Shown: positions 51,033 to 60,590, counted from the first letter of the stretch. The stretch: 64,000 nucleotides of DNA from Methanoperedens sp049303315 (GCA_049303315.1 JBAQMZ010000015.1:1-64000), one strand, 5' to 3'. Made by a program: numbers and translations. Notes: generated by a model from the sequence alone, not told the origin.

Positions 51033-51929
51033 CTACCAACCTCTCGCCTGCAGCACTTCCTTCTCGGTCAAGCTCCTGATATCAATCCCTTTCATGGCGC
51101 CTCCAAGTCCCTTTGAAATCTCGGCAAGCACGGAAGGATTATCGTAATTATTCACAGCCTCGACAATAGCAGAAGCCATCTTCTCCGGGTTCTCGGCCTT
51201 GAATATCCCAGAACCTACAAAAACCCCATCAGCGCCAAGACGCATCATCAATGCCGCATCGGCAGGTGTGGCAATGCCGCCGGCGGCGAAGTTCACCACA
51301 GGAAGCCTCTGCAATTTGGCGGTTTCTTTCACAAGCTCAATCGGCGCTTCAATCTTGCGCGCCACAGCGATAAGCTCCTCGGAGCCCTTGCCCTTCAGTT
51401 CCCGTATCGTACCCATGATTGCGCGCATGTGCCTAACAGCCTCTTTCACATCGCCTGTTCCGGCTTCGCCCTTTGTCCTTATCATGGCAGCGCCTTCGTT
51501 AATCCTGCGAAGCGCCTCGCCCAAGTCCCTTGCGCCGCATACAAAAGGTATGGTGAATCCGGTCTTGTCGATATGGAAGCTCTCATCCGCAGGCGTGAGC
51601 ACTTCGGATTCGTCCACCATGTCAACCCCAAGAGCCTCCAGGATTTCAGCCTCAACAAAATGCCCGATGCGCGCTTTTGCCATTACCGGTATGGTCACAG
51701 AATCAATTATAGCCGCAATCACCTGCGGGTCAGCCATTCTTGCAACACCGCCTGCTTTCCTGATATCGGCAGGCACCTGGTGCAGCGCCATCACAGCCAC
51801 CGCGCCGGCTTTTTCCGCTATCTGTGCTTCCTCTGGCGTTGTGACATCCATTATAACTCCGCCTTTTTGCATCTTTGCAAAACCGCGCTTTATGAGTTCT
51901 GTGCCGTGTCTTAGATTTTCAAGCTGCAT
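51033..51929 (-). CDS. pdxS: Pyridoxal 5'-phosphate synthase subunit PdxS
   Basis: 298 residues, one of the most conserved TIM barrels: KRGFAKMQKGGVIMDVTTPE, MAKARIGHFVEAEILEALGV, TKGEAGTGDVKEAVRHMR, PVVNFAAGGIATPADAALMM. The catalytic lysine region is intact. The usual MALERVP reads MALHQVP here. PdxT, the glutaminase partner, is not adjacent. Confidence 0.95.
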   Translation of the reverse strand: MQLENLRHGTELIKRGFAKMQKGGVIMDVTTPEEAQIAEKAGAVAVMALHQVPADIRKAGGVARMADPQVIAAIIDSVTIPVMAKARIGHFVEAEILEALGVDMVDESEVLTPADESFHIDKTGFTIPFVCGARDLGEALRRINEGAAMIRTKGEAGTGDVKEAVRHMRAIMGTIRELKGKGSEELIAVARKIEAPIELVKETAKLQRLPVVNFAAGGIATPADAALMMRLGADGVFVGSGIFKAENPEKMASAIVEAVNNYDNPSVLAEISKGLGGAMKGIDIRSLTEKEVLQARGW

Positions 51930-51986
51930 AATTGTTATTCTTCCTTATAATGAGAGATATTATACTTTGTGCCATTTATCTTTATC

Positions 51987-52625
51987 CTATCCCCGTTTCA
52001 CCCCGACGCGCCCGTTATTTTCCATGATGGTAAACCCCAGGTTTTTAAGATAACGCTGCGCATGCCCTTTCCCGTGAACCAAAACCTCGGCAAGGTCGGC
52101 GACCTCATCGATATCGGTGCTGAGGTTAAAAGAGTCAAAAACCAGGATATCAAGCCCGTTTTTTGATGCGATATCAAGGTGTTTTAAGAAACTCGCGCCG
52201 TAATAATCCACATGGAAACTGGAAGGTTCGCGGATAAGCAAAGCATTGGTGCCGCCCATTCTCCCCGGAACAATTACAAGGTCAGAAGAAGTGTTTACGA
52301 TATCGCGGACGTTCTTTATCGAAACAAGCGGGATGTCTGCCATTATTATCAAAACAGGCCCGTTTATGGAATGGGCTGACATTTTTTGCAGGTATTCGTT
52401 AAGAGCCTCGTTCAAACCTTTCTCAGTCAGAACCAGATTTGCACCGTTAACTTCAACGACAGCTGTGGATAAAATATCAACCACAGAAAAGCACCCGGAG
52501 GAGAGCAAAGCTTCCGCGACGTCGTTGAGCATTGCCATTGCAAGCCCCTCGCGCTCTTTTTCGGAAAGCAGGGTTTTTAATCTTGATTTGGCGTTGTTTT
52601 TCTTGAATGGGATGACCGCCCTCAT
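51987..52625 (-). CDS. cofC: 2-phospho-L-lactate guanylyltransferase (F420 synthesis)
   Basis: 212 residues with a nucleotidyltransferase fold: MRAVIPFKKNNAKSRLKTLL at the start (the KxxxAKSRL substrate loop), IMADIPLVS (metal Asp), GTNALL. It makes lactyl-2-diphospho-5'-guanosine for coenzyme F420. The start at 52625 (AGGGG upstream) gives the correct N-terminus. It marks an F420-using organism. Confidence 0.93.
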   Translation of the reverse strand: MRAVIPFKKNNAKSRLKTLLSEKEREGLAMAMLNDVAEALLSSGCFSVVDILSTAVVEVNGANLVLTEKGLNEALNEYLQKMSAHSINGPVLIIMADIPLVSIKNVRDIVNTSSDLVIVPGRMGGTNALLIREPSSFHVDYYGASFLKHLDIASKNGLDILVFDSFNLSTDIDEVADLAEVLVHGKGHAQRYLKNLGFTIMENNGRVGVKRG

Positions 52626-52776
52626 ATCCCCTACAAGATAGGGTATATCAATAAAAAGCTTTGGAAAAGGTTTCAGGAAAATCAGCAAATACACCACTTT
52701 CAACTTGTCGCCGTTGCTTCGGTGGCGCCTATCGCCGTATGGATGCGCGAGAACAAGTGTGGATGCGGTCATGGAC

Positions 52777-52794
52777 TTCGGATTGAAATCCGAA
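52777..52794. repeat. Short palindrome upstream of cofC
   Basis: TTCGGATT-GA-AATCCGAA, 8-base arms with a 2-base centre, in the 275-base gap between cofC and the gene at 52901. A DNA dyad rather than a good RNA hairpin; may be a regulator site. Confidence 0.35.
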
Positions 52795-52900
52795 AGGCAT
52801 TAGCGAGGATGCTCGATGGTTTTGCATTTTCTGTCGATTTACTTGTTTCCTAATTCAATTCAAGCGCAGGACAATATAATTATGTGTAATATAATCCAAT

Positions 52901-53545
52901 TTAAAGATAATGCCTTGATATAAAGTGTTTAAAAGATGCATACGCCCCATAATCTGGATTTATGGGATCGATGGCATGCAAAAATGGTGCACCAAAGATA
53001 CCTGGTTCTAATGTACTTCTGGAGTATTGGAAAGGTTTTGTTTTTTCCACTCCAATTAAATGCCTGAAGTCATTTCTAAAATCATCGTCTCGAATTTTAG
53101 TATCTCCATCAAACTTATATTCATTTTTGACAGTTGTTACTATGAAACATTTCTCATCTGGTGTTTTGGGTACAAATACGATATCTCCCTTCTTCATATT
53201 TAGCATGTGATCTAGGATAATTTTTCTCCCCATAGCATATTTACAAATATCTTCTGAGAGAGATTCGCCCCAATATTTGTGGCAAGCAACAGCAAAATTT
53301 TCTGCCCACACATTATCTGGTAAATTTAAATCCAAATCTGGATTTGAACATCCCCATCCTTGTCTTAATCTCCCTTTATCCAATTCATTCAATATATATT
53401 GAACTTCATCACCATATTTAATATGTATTCTTTTAGTGTCCTTTATCCTTTTTTTCACCTTTTCTACACCAAAATTCATAGGGCATGCGCCAATTGGATC
53501 TCTGCCACTTTCACCTTTTGTTCTTCTAAATACAAACATTTTCAT
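52901..53545 (-). CDS. Uncharacterised protein with EVE/PUA-like segment
   Basis: 214 residues; GGAGG stands before the ATG at 53545. The middle (GRLRQGWG, then MKKGDIVFVPKTPDEKCFIV and a DFRHLIGVEKTKPF stretch) reads like PUA/EVE-type domains that recognise modified bases, as in restriction-like systems. No nuclease domain is fused. AT-rich, alone between housekeeping genes, probably acquired. Confidence 0.6.
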   Translation of the reverse strand: MKMFVFRRTKGESGRDPIGACPMNFGVEKVKKRIKDTKRIHIKYGDEVQYILNELDKGRLRQGWGCSNPDLDLNLPDNVWAENFAVACHKYWGESLSEDICKYAMGRKIILDHMLNMKKGDIVFVPKTPDEKCFIVTTVKNEYKFDGDTKIRDDDFRNDFRHLIGVEKTKPFQYSRSTLEPGIFGAPFLHAIDPINPDYGAYASFKHFISRHYL

Positions 53546-53695
53546 AATGAATCCTCCATTAATAAATTCCATTCCAGTAACTCTTAATAAATAAAGTAAG
53601 ACTACCGTATATATATTTCTATAGGAAATGAATTCATCAAAAACAACGCAAAACCTATTAACCCATAAAGCATAGGAAAACGGCGAGGCACGACA

Positions 53696-54175
53696 ATGAA
53701 AGAAATACTCGAAATACTGGAAAGCAATCCAAGAATAGCGCTTAAAGAAATTGCAGCCATGACAGGAACCACAGAAGCAGCCGTCGCCTCAAAAATCAAG
53801 GAAATGGAAAAAAAGGGAATTATAAGGAAATACAAGACGATAATCGACTGGGAAAAGGCAGGCGAAGAATACGTGTATGCCATCATCGAACTCAAGGTCG
53901 CCCTGCGCTCAAGGACAGGCTACGACGCCATCGCAGAGCGGATTGCGAAATTCCCGGAAGTAAGGTCAGTCCGCCTCATTTCAGGAGACCATGACCTCTC
54001 TCTTACAGTGCGCGGAAAGTCCATGAAAGAAGTAGCCTTTTTTGTAGCTGAAAAAATAGCCACGCTTGAACAGGTGCAGGGAACGGTAACGCATTTTGTA
54101 CTGCGCACATACAAGGAGGATGGCGATGTCCTATTCGAAAAAGAACGTTCAGAACGCCTTGCTGTATCCCCGTGA
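53696..54175 (+). CDS. Lrp/AsnC family regulator
   Basis: 159 residues. N-terminal winged HTH (ALKEIAAMTGTTEAAVASKI) and the C-terminal RAM effector-binding domain (YVYAIIELKVALRSRTGYDA, then SGDHDLSLTVRG). Overlaps the aminotransferase gene by 50 bases, so they are co-expressed; it may sense an amino acid produced or used by that enzyme. Confidence 0.9.
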   Translation: MKEILEILESNPRIALKEIAAMTGTTEAAVASKIKEMEKKGIIRKYKTIIDWEKAGEEYVYAIIELKVALRSRTGYDAIAERIAKFPEVRSVRLISGDHDLSLTVRGKSMKEVAFFVAEKIATLEQVQGTVTHFVLRTYKEDGDVLFEKERSERLAVSP

Positions 54176-55340
54176 AGTCATGCCAGGAAAATTCATATCT
54201 GACAAGGTAAGGGAAATCCCCCCTTCTGGGATACGGAAATTCTTTGACCTCGTCCTTGAAATGGACGATGTAATCTCACTTGGCGTGGGAGAGCCGGATT
54301 TTGTCACCCCGTGGCATATCAGGGAAGCATGCATCTACTCGCTTGAAAAAGGTTTCACATCCTACACATCAAACCTCGGGCTCCTGGAATTGAGGGAACT
54401 GATTTCAAAATGCTATATAAAGGATTACGGGATTGATTATAACCCGAAAAATGAGATTCTTGTTACAACAGGAGTAAGTGAAGCCGCAGACCTTGCGTTC
54501 AGGGCAGTAACAAACCCGGGCGACGAAGTAATAATCCCTGAGCCCTGCTACGTTTCGTATAAACCCAGTGTTTCACTCGCAGGCGGTGTACCGGTCCCCG
54601 TGCCCACATACCGGGATGATGAGTTCAGGGTCACGGCAGACCAGATAGAGAAAAGCATCACAAAAAAAACCAAGGCGCTTGTGTTGAGTTACCCGAACAA
54701 TCCCACTGGCGCTGTCATGGGAAAAAAAGACCTTGAAGAGATAGCAGATGTAGTAAACGAAAATGACATCGCTGTAATCTCGGACGAGGTGTATGCCAGA
54801 TTGACTTATGATGGCGCACATACCTGTTTTTCCTCACTCTCAGGGATGAAAGAGAGGAGCATTATTTTGAACGGATTTTCAAAATCGCATGCCATGACAG
54901 GTTTGCGCCTGGGTTATGCTGCGGGAAGCGAGGAACTCATTGCAGCCATGACGAAAATCCACCAGTATGCAATGCTCTGCGCGCCGATTACAGCACAGAT
55001 GGGAGCGATAGAGGCTCTCAAGAATGGCGACGGTGAGATGCAAAAGATGGTCAGGGAATATAACCGCAGACGCCTCCTGGTTGTCAGGGGATTGAATAAA
55101 CTCGGGCTTGAGACATTCGAACCCAAAGGGGCGTTCTACGCTTTCCCCTCAATAAAAAGCACGGGATTGACATCGGAAGAGTTCGCAGGCAGGCTTTTGA
55201 AAGAAGAGAAAGTGGCCGTCGTCCCCGGCGATGTGTTCGGGGAATGCGGCGAGGGGTATCTGCGGTGCTCGTATGCAACGTCGCATGAGGAACTGGTGAA
55301 GGCGCTTGCCCGCATCGAAACTTTTATTGGAAAACTCTGA
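54126..55340 (+). CDS. Fold-type I PLP aminotransferase (aspartate aminotransferase-like)
   Basis: 404 residues. SLGVGEPDFVTPWHI, YPNNPTGAVM, DEVYARLTYDG and the Schiff-base lysine in GFSKSHAMTGLRLGY define class I aminotransferases. AAGGAGG (54113-54119) sets the ATG at 54126. The Lrp-aminotransferase pair is seen in other methanogens; substrate (aspartate, aromatic or branched chain) not resolved. Confidence 0.9.
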   Translation: MSYSKKNVQNALLYPREVMPGKFISDKVREIPPSGIRKFFDLVLEMDDVISLGVGEPDFVTPWHIREACIYSLEKGFTSYTSNLGLLELRELISKCYIKDYGIDYNPKNEILVTTGVSEAADLAFRAVTNPGDEVIIPEPCYVSYKPSVSLAGGVPVPVPTYRDDEFRVTADQIEKSITKKTKALVLSYPNNPTGAVMGKKDLEEIADVVNENDIAVISDEVYARLTYDGAHTCFSSLSGMKERSIILNGFSKSHAMTGLRLGYAAGSEELIAAMTKIHQYAMLCAPITAQMGAIEALKNGDGEMQKMVREYNRRRLLVVRGLNKLGLETFEPKGAFYAFPSIKSTGLTSEEFAGRLLKEEKVAVVPGDVFGECGEGYLRCSYATSHEELVKALARIETFIGKL

Positions 55341-55350
55341 TTTTTCAATA

Positions 55351-56268
55351 TTATTGATCAGATTTGAGCTTTGCAAGGTCATTCGGGTGAGCCAGTAAAT
55401 CGTTGAAATAGACCTCTTTACCTGTTCGTGTCATATACAGTCGAACCCAGAATACTGTGGTTAGCGGAGCAACAACAAAAACGCTTATGAATACGTTGAC
55501 CAGTGGCCAGATCAAATTCATAACAGGAGAGAATCTCATTAATTCCCCGATAATTGTGATAGCGACAATAATTATACCCAAAATAAGCCACAGAACGAAC
55601 ACATCGGATTTATTTTTCTTAAAAAAATTAAAACCAGTGACTATGCCGTCTATGGGTTCGAGATTATCCACTACCAGGGCATACCTGAAAACAGCAAGTA
55701 CAAGACCTAAAATAAGCAGATATAATACCCACAGTAAAATCCCTGCAATCAACAAAAACGGTGCGCCGGTTTTTTCAGGGGATAAGATTTGATTGATATC
55801 AAATTTCAAAGCACCGGGCACCATGAACACTATACCCGCAAGGGCAAGCAGCCCGACAAGGACATCGGCCAGGAAGAGGTTCACAACGTTCTTTTTTCCT
55901 GCTTCTACCATCGCGGTAAGCCCGGTTTTTCCTGTTTCCGTGGCCTGTCGCGCCATCCCCACAGCGCCTGCATTAAAGAACGACTCGATGGCCAGGGAAA
56001 TTAAAAAAAACGTGATGAACAGAATAATAATTTGAGTAAGATGTGTTATTACCAGAGGAATAATAATCAACAGGACTTCCTGTGGGGTAGTGGCATTTTC
56101 AAGAGAGGATAATGACGAACCAAAAACAGTTAAAAACCCAAAACCGAGTATAATGACCGCCAGCAAGCTCGTTATTATTACATTCAGGGCAAAAGGAATG
56201 CCCAGATTGAGGTTCTTTGTATACGTTTCAAATCCGTTGCTTATGATTTTTCCGATATCTTCCACCAT
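55351..56268 (-). CDS. Polytopic membrane protein, DUF7847/DUF4013-like
   Basis: 305 residues with about six membrane helices. The N-terminal VEDIGKIISNGFETYTKNLN and central GLTAMVEAGKKNVVNLFLAD, GIVTGFNFFKKNKSDVFVLW repeats look like the YckC/DUF975-type module in which two similar halves each hold three helices. No function known. Converges with the aminotransferase gene. Confidence 0.72.
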   Translation of the reverse strand: MVEDIGKIISNGFETYTKNLNLGIPFALNVIITSLLAVIILGFGFLTVFGSSLSSLENATTPQEVLLIIIPLVITHLTQIIILFITFFLISLAIESFFNAGAVGMARQATETGKTGLTAMVEAGKKNVVNLFLADVLVGLLALAGIVFMVPGALKFDINQILSPEKTGAPFLLIAGILLWVLYLLILGLVLAVFRYALVVDNLEPIDGIVTGFNFFKKNKSDVFVLWLILGIIIVAITIIGELMRFSPVMNLIWPLVNVFISVFVVAPLTTVFWVRLYMTRTGKEVYFNDLLAHPNDLAKLKSDQ

Positions 56269-56321
56269 TGGTTACCTTTCCTCGGCTATCTAATGGTTTG
56301 ATTATTTATTAATGTATTCAT

Positions 56322-56582
56322 CTATTTCAGAAATGTTATCGCCAGAAGCATCAACACAATCGCTAAAATCATCATAAGCAGCGCATATCTTTTATCGGTG
56401 CCAAAAACAAGAGGTACAGGACCGATAAGTATTACGCCTCCGCCTTTTACTCTGGTTTCTTTGCCCGTCCCGGCAGGTCTTTCCTCATCCGACCCTTCCT
56501 TCCCCATCATGCCAAAAGCAACCAGAAGAAATCCCAGGATTATCAGGAAACTCCCGCCTATTATCAGGAAAGCCCATTCAGG
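56322..56582 (-). CDS. DUF131 (TIGR00304) membrane protein, copy 2
   Basis: 86 residues with two membrane helices; VKGGGVILIGPVPLVFGTDK is the DUF131 motif (G.V..IGP.P..FG). GGGAGGAG before the ATG at 56582 sets the start, 5 bases overlapping copy 1. Between the helices is a charged linker (EGSDEERPAGTGKETR). Function unknown. Confidence 0.82.
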   Translation of the reverse strand, partial: PEWAFLIIGGSFLIILGFLLVAFGMMGKEGSDEERPAGTGKETRVKGGGVILIGPVPLVFGTDKRYALLMMILAIVLMLLAITFLK

Positions 56583-56802
56583 CATTTCTCCTCCCGAGCA
56601 TAAAGTAAATAAGCGCGAGCAAAAGACCAATGACCATCGCAATCAATGTAATGCCGGGCGATGAACCGAATGCAATGGGTATTGGGCCAATCATGACAAG
56701 CCCTGCAAAATTTGCATTTCGGGCTGATAGAATGAATCCTGTAAAAACCAGCGCAAAACCTGTCAGTATTAAGGCCAATCCAATTTTGATTATATCAGTC
56801 AT
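56578..56802 (-). CDS. DUF131 (TIGR00304) membrane protein, copy 1
   Basis: 74 residues, two helices and ANFAGLVMIGPIPIAFGSSP. A close relative of the following gene, which it overlaps by 5 bases; a tandem duplication. It overlaps the DUF366 stop by 4 bases, so the three form one transcript. Confidence 0.82.
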   Translation of the reverse strand: MTDIIKIGLALILTGFALVFTGFILSARNANFAGLVMIGPIPIAFGSSPGITLIAMVIGLLLALIYFMLGRRNA

Positions 56803-57356
56803 AGACTTTTTGTTTTAGTAATATCGCCTTCGATGTCCTCTATTTCATGCAAAAAAGTTTCGGAAATCTCCTGTGCGACAGGTTTCCAGTCCAATCCGAA
56901 ATCCAGAAGGGCAGCAGTCTTGACATCGCGGGGCGTCCCTTTTGTAGTTATGTTAATCCCGCAGTGAATCTTCTCGCTCGCGACTCCTGCGCTGGCAATG
57001 CTCACAGTGAGTTTCCTGTCATCGATAAAAAGGTCATCTCCATTTCTCGTTGTTTTTATCCCATGCTTCTCAAGTACATCCTTTATGCAGATAATGAGCA
57101 GGCGCTGCATGTGATAAGAAAGGCGCATACTCGCAGGGGAATCGAACCTTTCCACAATAATATGGAGCAAATCATCGCCCTTTATGGTTTTCCCGGCTTT
57201 TTCATCCTCGAGGTCCTTCATATTCTCAAATGTCACGTCCATGGGGCCATGGAAGCACACGATGGAATCGCCTTTTATTCCCATGCTGTACGCCCACAGC
57301 GGAGCTATCTGGGAGCCGTCGTATTTTATCGGGTCCGGGAGGATTTTGAATCTCAT
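56799..57356 (-). CDS. DUF366 family protein
   Basis: 185 residues: DGSQIAPLWAYSMGIKGDSI, then GPMDVTFENMKDLED and a C-terminal ITTKGTPRDVKTAALLDFGL segment are hallmarks of DUF366, found in methanogens and other archaea. Function unknown. It lies 15 bases behind pyrG. Confidence 0.88.
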   Translation of the reverse strand: MRFKILPDPIKYDGSQIAPLWAYSMGIKGDSIVCFHGPMDVTFENMKDLEDEKAGKTIKGDDLLHIIVERFDSPASMRLSYHMQRLLIICIKDVLEKHGIKTTRNGDDLFIDDRKLTVSIASAGVASEKIHCGINITTKGTPRDVKTAALLDFGLDWKPVAQEISETFLHEIEDIEGDITKTKSL

Positions 57357-57371
57357 TTTCCTCTTGGAATA

Positions 57372-58949
57372 CTACTCAAGCGCAGCCTTCACGAATGCCA
57401 GGAACGGAGGTGAAGGTTTTCCCGGGCGTGACCTGAATTCAGGGTGGAACTGCGAGCTGAAGAAGAACTTATGTCCCGGTATCTCAGCTATCTCCATCCT
57501 GTGGTCGTTGCGGCCAGTGAATTTCATGCCCTTTGCTTCAATCTGCGGGATGTATTTCGGATTCACCTCATACCTGTGCCTGTGACGTTCGACAAGGACT
57601 GTACTTCCGTATAATTTGCTTGCAAGTGACCCTTCCTTTAATATCGCCTCGCAATTCCCAAGACGCATGGTGCCGCCCTTATTCCTGACATTTTCCTGCT
57701 CTGGAAGGAGGTCAATAACAGGATGTTCGGTCTGCGCAAGCTCGGAGCTGTTCGCATCCGCAAGTCCGACCACGTTTCGCGCAAACTCGATGACTGCAAG
57801 CTGCATGCCGAGGCACAATCCAAGGTATGGGACATTATGTTCCCGTGCATATTTTACAGCAAGTATCTTGCCTTCCGTACCGCGAACTCCAAAACCACCT
57901 GGAACCAGAATGCCATTATATTTCTTGAGCAGCTCAATAGAAGCAGGTTTCCTCTCAAACTCTTCAGCATCTATCCAGTCAATATTGACCTGGCATCTGC
58001 ACTCAATCCCGGCATGTTTTAGCGCTTCTCTTATACTGATGTAGGAATCCCCGAGATGGGCGTATTTTCCAACAACAGCTATACGTATTTCCCTGTCGAT
58101 GGAAGCCATCTTTTCCATCAGTATATCCCATTCATGGGATATTTCCCGCGGCGTGAGCTTGAGTTTGACCATTAAATAGTCGGAGAGCCCCTCCTGTTCC
58201 ATCAGGGTTGGAACGTAATAGATATCCTTTGCATCATGCGCGCTTATCACCGCGTTTGCCGGCACATCGCAGAAAAGCGCTATTTTCGACTTGGTATCAG
58301 CGAGCACGGGTTCCTTACACCGCACCACGATTGCATCAGGTTGTAAGCCCAGGCTTCGAAGTTCCTTGACCGAATGCTGCGTTGGTTTTGTTTTCTGTTC
58401 GCCCTGTGTGTCCAGGGGTACTAAAGTCACATGGACAAAAATAATATCATCCTCTTTTTCTTCGCTGTGCATCTGGCGCATGGATTCAAGGAAAGGCATG
58501 CTCTCTATGTCGCCCACAGTGCCGCCCACTTCAATGATACAGATATCAGCGCCGCTTTTCTTTGCCACTTTCCTGATTCGTTCTTTTATCTCATTTGTTA
58601 TATGCGGGATAATCTGCACAGTCTTACCGAGATAATCGCCGCGGCGCTCTTTTTCAATGACTGTCTGGTACACCTGTCCCGTGGTGATATTATGTTCGCG
58701 CGTGAGTTCGATATCAAGGAAACGTTCATAATTGCCAAGGTCAAGGTCCACCTCGCCCCCGTCCTTCAGTACAAAAACCTCGCCGTGCTGGTAGGGGCTC
58801 ATGGTGCCTGCATCGATATTGATGTACGGATCGATCTTGATGGCGGTCACATTGAAACCCTTGTTTTTTAAAATGCGCCCAATCGAGGCGGCAGTTATTC
58901 CTTTCCCGAGCCCGCTCATCACACCGCCTGTGACTATGATGTACTTCAT
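57372..58949 (-). CDS. pyrG: CTP synthase
   Basis: 525 residues. Synthetase domain (MKYIIVTGGVMSGLGKGITA, DPYINIDAGTMSPYQHGEVF, EVGGTVGDIES) and glutaminase domain (LVPGGFGVRG, GLCLGMQ with the nucleophile Cys, terminal FHPE). Makes CTP from UTP. The start at 58949 matches the family; ATG 58961 four codons upstream is possible, since AGGAG is very near the first ATG. A TATA-like TTAAATTTT lies 45 bases upstream. Confidence 0.95.
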   Translation of the reverse strand: MKYIIVTGGVMSGLGKGITAASIGRILKNKGFNVTAIKIDPYINIDAGTMSPYQHGEVFVLKDGGEVDLDLGNYERFLDIELTREHNITTGQVYQTVIEKERRGDYLGKTVQIIPHITNEIKERIRKVAKKSGADICIIEVGGTVGDIESMPFLESMRQMHSEEKEDDIIFVHVTLVPLDTQGEQKTKPTQHSVKELRSLGLQPDAIVVRCKEPVLADTKSKIALFCDVPANAVISAHDAKDIYYVPTLMEQEGLSDYLMVKLKLTPREISHEWDILMEKMASIDREIRIAVVGKYAHLGDSYISIREALKHAGIECRCQVNIDWIDAEEFERKPASIELLKKYNGILVPGGFGVRGTEGKILAVKYAREHNVPYLGLCLGMQLAVIEFARNVVGLADANSSELAQTEHPVIDLLPEQENVRNKGGTMRLGNCEAILKEGSLASKLYGSTVLVERHRHRYEVNPKYIPQIEAKGMKFTGRNDHRMEIAEIPGHKFFFSSQFHPEFRSRPGKPSPPFLAFVKAALE

Positions 58950-59037
58950 GCTCCTTTTCATAGGCACGCATTGAAATATAGTTAATGGATGCTAAAATTT
59001 AATATCCATACCAGCTAACATAGAGCCGGTGATTTCA

Positions 59038-59196
59038 ATGAAAGTTTACATCTGCGATAAAAGCTGCTGTCCGGCAGTGGAAGTTGTTGGAAATGAAGTA
59101 TTGATAGGCGAAGCCGCGAATACGGTGAGATTAAAGAAGAACGAATGGAACAAACTGGTTGAGAAAATCCAGTCAGGCGAGCTTCATTCAATCTAA
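59038..59196 (+). CDS. Conserved archaeal small protein with CC motif
   Basis: 52 residues, MKVYICDKSCCPAVEVVGNE to KIQSGELHSI. A C...CC cluster at 6, 10, 11 and a V.IG......L...EW..L...I..GEL pattern recur in small archaeal proteins I know by sequence only. GGTGAT precedes the ATG by 6 bases. The stop overlaps the pcm stop by 4 bases. Function unknown; the cysteines could bind metal. Confidence 0.75.
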   Translation: MKVYICDKSCCPAVEVVGNEVLIGEAANTVRLKKNEWNKLVEKIQSGELHSI

Positions 59197-59831
59197 AAAT
59201 CTGAGAAACCTTTTTTACCCACAAGGGGAACGAACACAACGCCCCCTTTTGCTTCTTTTTTTAGCCCGTCGGTTTTTGTAACAAGATAAAGTTCCTGTAA
59301 ATACTGGCCTACCGGGATAACGAGTTTTCCTCCTTTTTTAAGCTGGTCTGTTAACGTCTCCAGGATATCAGGAGAGGCGCATGCAACGCTGATGCGGTCG
59401 TATGGCGCATAACCCGCAAGTCCGAGAGAGCCATCCTCTACTATCACGGTGACATTGGTGATGCCTGCCTTTTTCAGGTTATCGCGGGCAAATAGAGCCA
59501 GCCCTTCTATCCGTTCCACTGCATAGACATGACCGCTACCCGCAAGCACCGCCATCACGGCGGCATGGTAACCGGAACCTGCCCCAATCTCAAGTATTTT
59601 CATGCCGTCCTGTATGTCAAGGATGTCGCACATTATCGCAACCATGTGAGGGGCTGAGATGGTCTGTCCCCACCCGATGGGCAGAGGATAATCGGCATAC
59701 GCATTCCTCTGTTCTTTTTCAGGGACAAAAAGGTGCCGCGGAACGCTTTTCATCGCATTCAGGACGCGTTCGCTTATCCCGTGCTGCCTTAATTCCTCTA
59801 TCAATCTGCTTTTTTGGATTTCAAACTCCAT
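59193..59831 (-). CDS. pcm: Protein-L-isoaspartate O-methyltransferase
   Basis: 212 residues. VPRHLFVPEKEQRNAYADYP, the SAPHMVA active-site region, SAM motif ILEIGAGSGYHAAVMA and GKLVIPVGQ. Repairs isoaspartyl residues in ageing proteins. It overlaps the preceding zinc-finger gene by 31 bases. Confidence 0.95.
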   Translation of the reverse strand: MEFEIQKSRLIEELRQHGISERVLNAMKSVPRHLFVPEKEQRNAYADYPLPIGWGQTISAPHMVAIMCDILDIQDGMKILEIGAGSGYHAAVMAVLAGSGHVYAVERIEGLALFARDNLKKAGITNVTVIVEDGSLGLAGYAPYDRISVACASPDILETLTDQLKKGGKLVIPVGQYLQELYLVTKTDGLKKEAKGGVVFVPLVGKKGFSDF

Positions 59832-60472
59832 ACCGAATCCCGCTTTTTAATCACAATCCGCTCTCCGACTGCCCTTCCGATTTTTTTTGGCATCTTGAAA
59901 CCCGAGTCTGCATAGATGCGTTTAATATATTTTGCCGCAACTGCAACACCTTTCCTGCTTTTAAAGCAGCCATCCCTTATTTTTATCCGTATGATTTTCA
60001 ATTTGCGGTTATTTACTTCTACCTTATCCCCGATAACAAATTCCCGCTCACCCGGAACGCGCATCTCTATGGATTCGGTGGTTTCCCTGTGGCTTATGGC
60101 GATTTTTACTATGACTTCGTCGATGGCGCGTGCCCATATCGTTTTAATATCTTCCGCCTCGGCCTCTTCCATTCGTTTATCCCCAACCTCGACTGAAGTG
60201 ACCTTTACAAGGGCAGCCTCGCCTGTTGCCTCATCGTCTATGACGAGTTCATCACCTTTCCTTATCATGCCTGAAAGCATCGCTCTTGTATGGATTGATT
60301 CTCCCTTTTTGCTTACTATGACTCTCACGAGCGCATTTTTTGGTTTTTTCTGTTTATGGACTGACCCGCATTCTTCACATTGTAAAAGTACGTCCTTTGT
60401 ACCTTTCAGGACAATATGCGGCACGGGTTCTTTGGGTGAGCATGAAGGACATTCTATTTCGATTTTTTCCAT
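59801..60472 (-). CDS. HVO_0476-type zinc finger protein
   Basis: 223 residues. N-terminal zinc finger (CPSC at 9-12 and CEEC at 32-35), then OB/SH3-like beta segments (SGMIRKGDELVIDDEATGEA, GDKVEVNNRKLKIIRIKIRD) and a basic C-terminus (KKIGRAVGERIVIKKRDS). Typical of the HVO_0476 family, conserved in euryarchaea. Likely nucleic-acid binding. Overlaps pcm. Confidence 0.85.
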   Translation of the reverse strand: MEKIEIECPSCSPKEPVPHIVLKGTKDVLLQCEECGSVHKQKKPKNALVRVIVSKKGESIHTRAMLSGMIRKGDELVIDDEATGEAALVKVTSVEVGDKRMEEAEAEDIKTIWARAIDEVIVKIAISHRETTESIEMRVPGEREFVIGDKVEVNNRKLKIIRIKIRDGCFKSRKGVAVAAKYIKRIYADSGFKMPKKIGRAVGERIVIKKRDSVWSLKSKKAD

Positions 60473-60590
60473 AATTCAAAATTGGAGGCTCTCTACATAT
60501 AAATATCCGACAGGGCGTGAATAAAATAAGCCGGGGTAAGATATATTTAAATAGAAAGATAACTTAATGAGAACAACCGGAGGTAAAGGC

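Noticed and set aside
52660..52772. Long N-terminal extension of CofC
   Set aside because: The CofC family starts at MRAVIPFKK and AGGGG directly precedes that ATG; the upstream frame is basic and unrelated.
57131..57155. A reversed GGTTCGATTCCC tRNA-like string
   Set aside because: It codes for VERFDSPAS in the DUF366 protein and no cloverleaf can be drawn.
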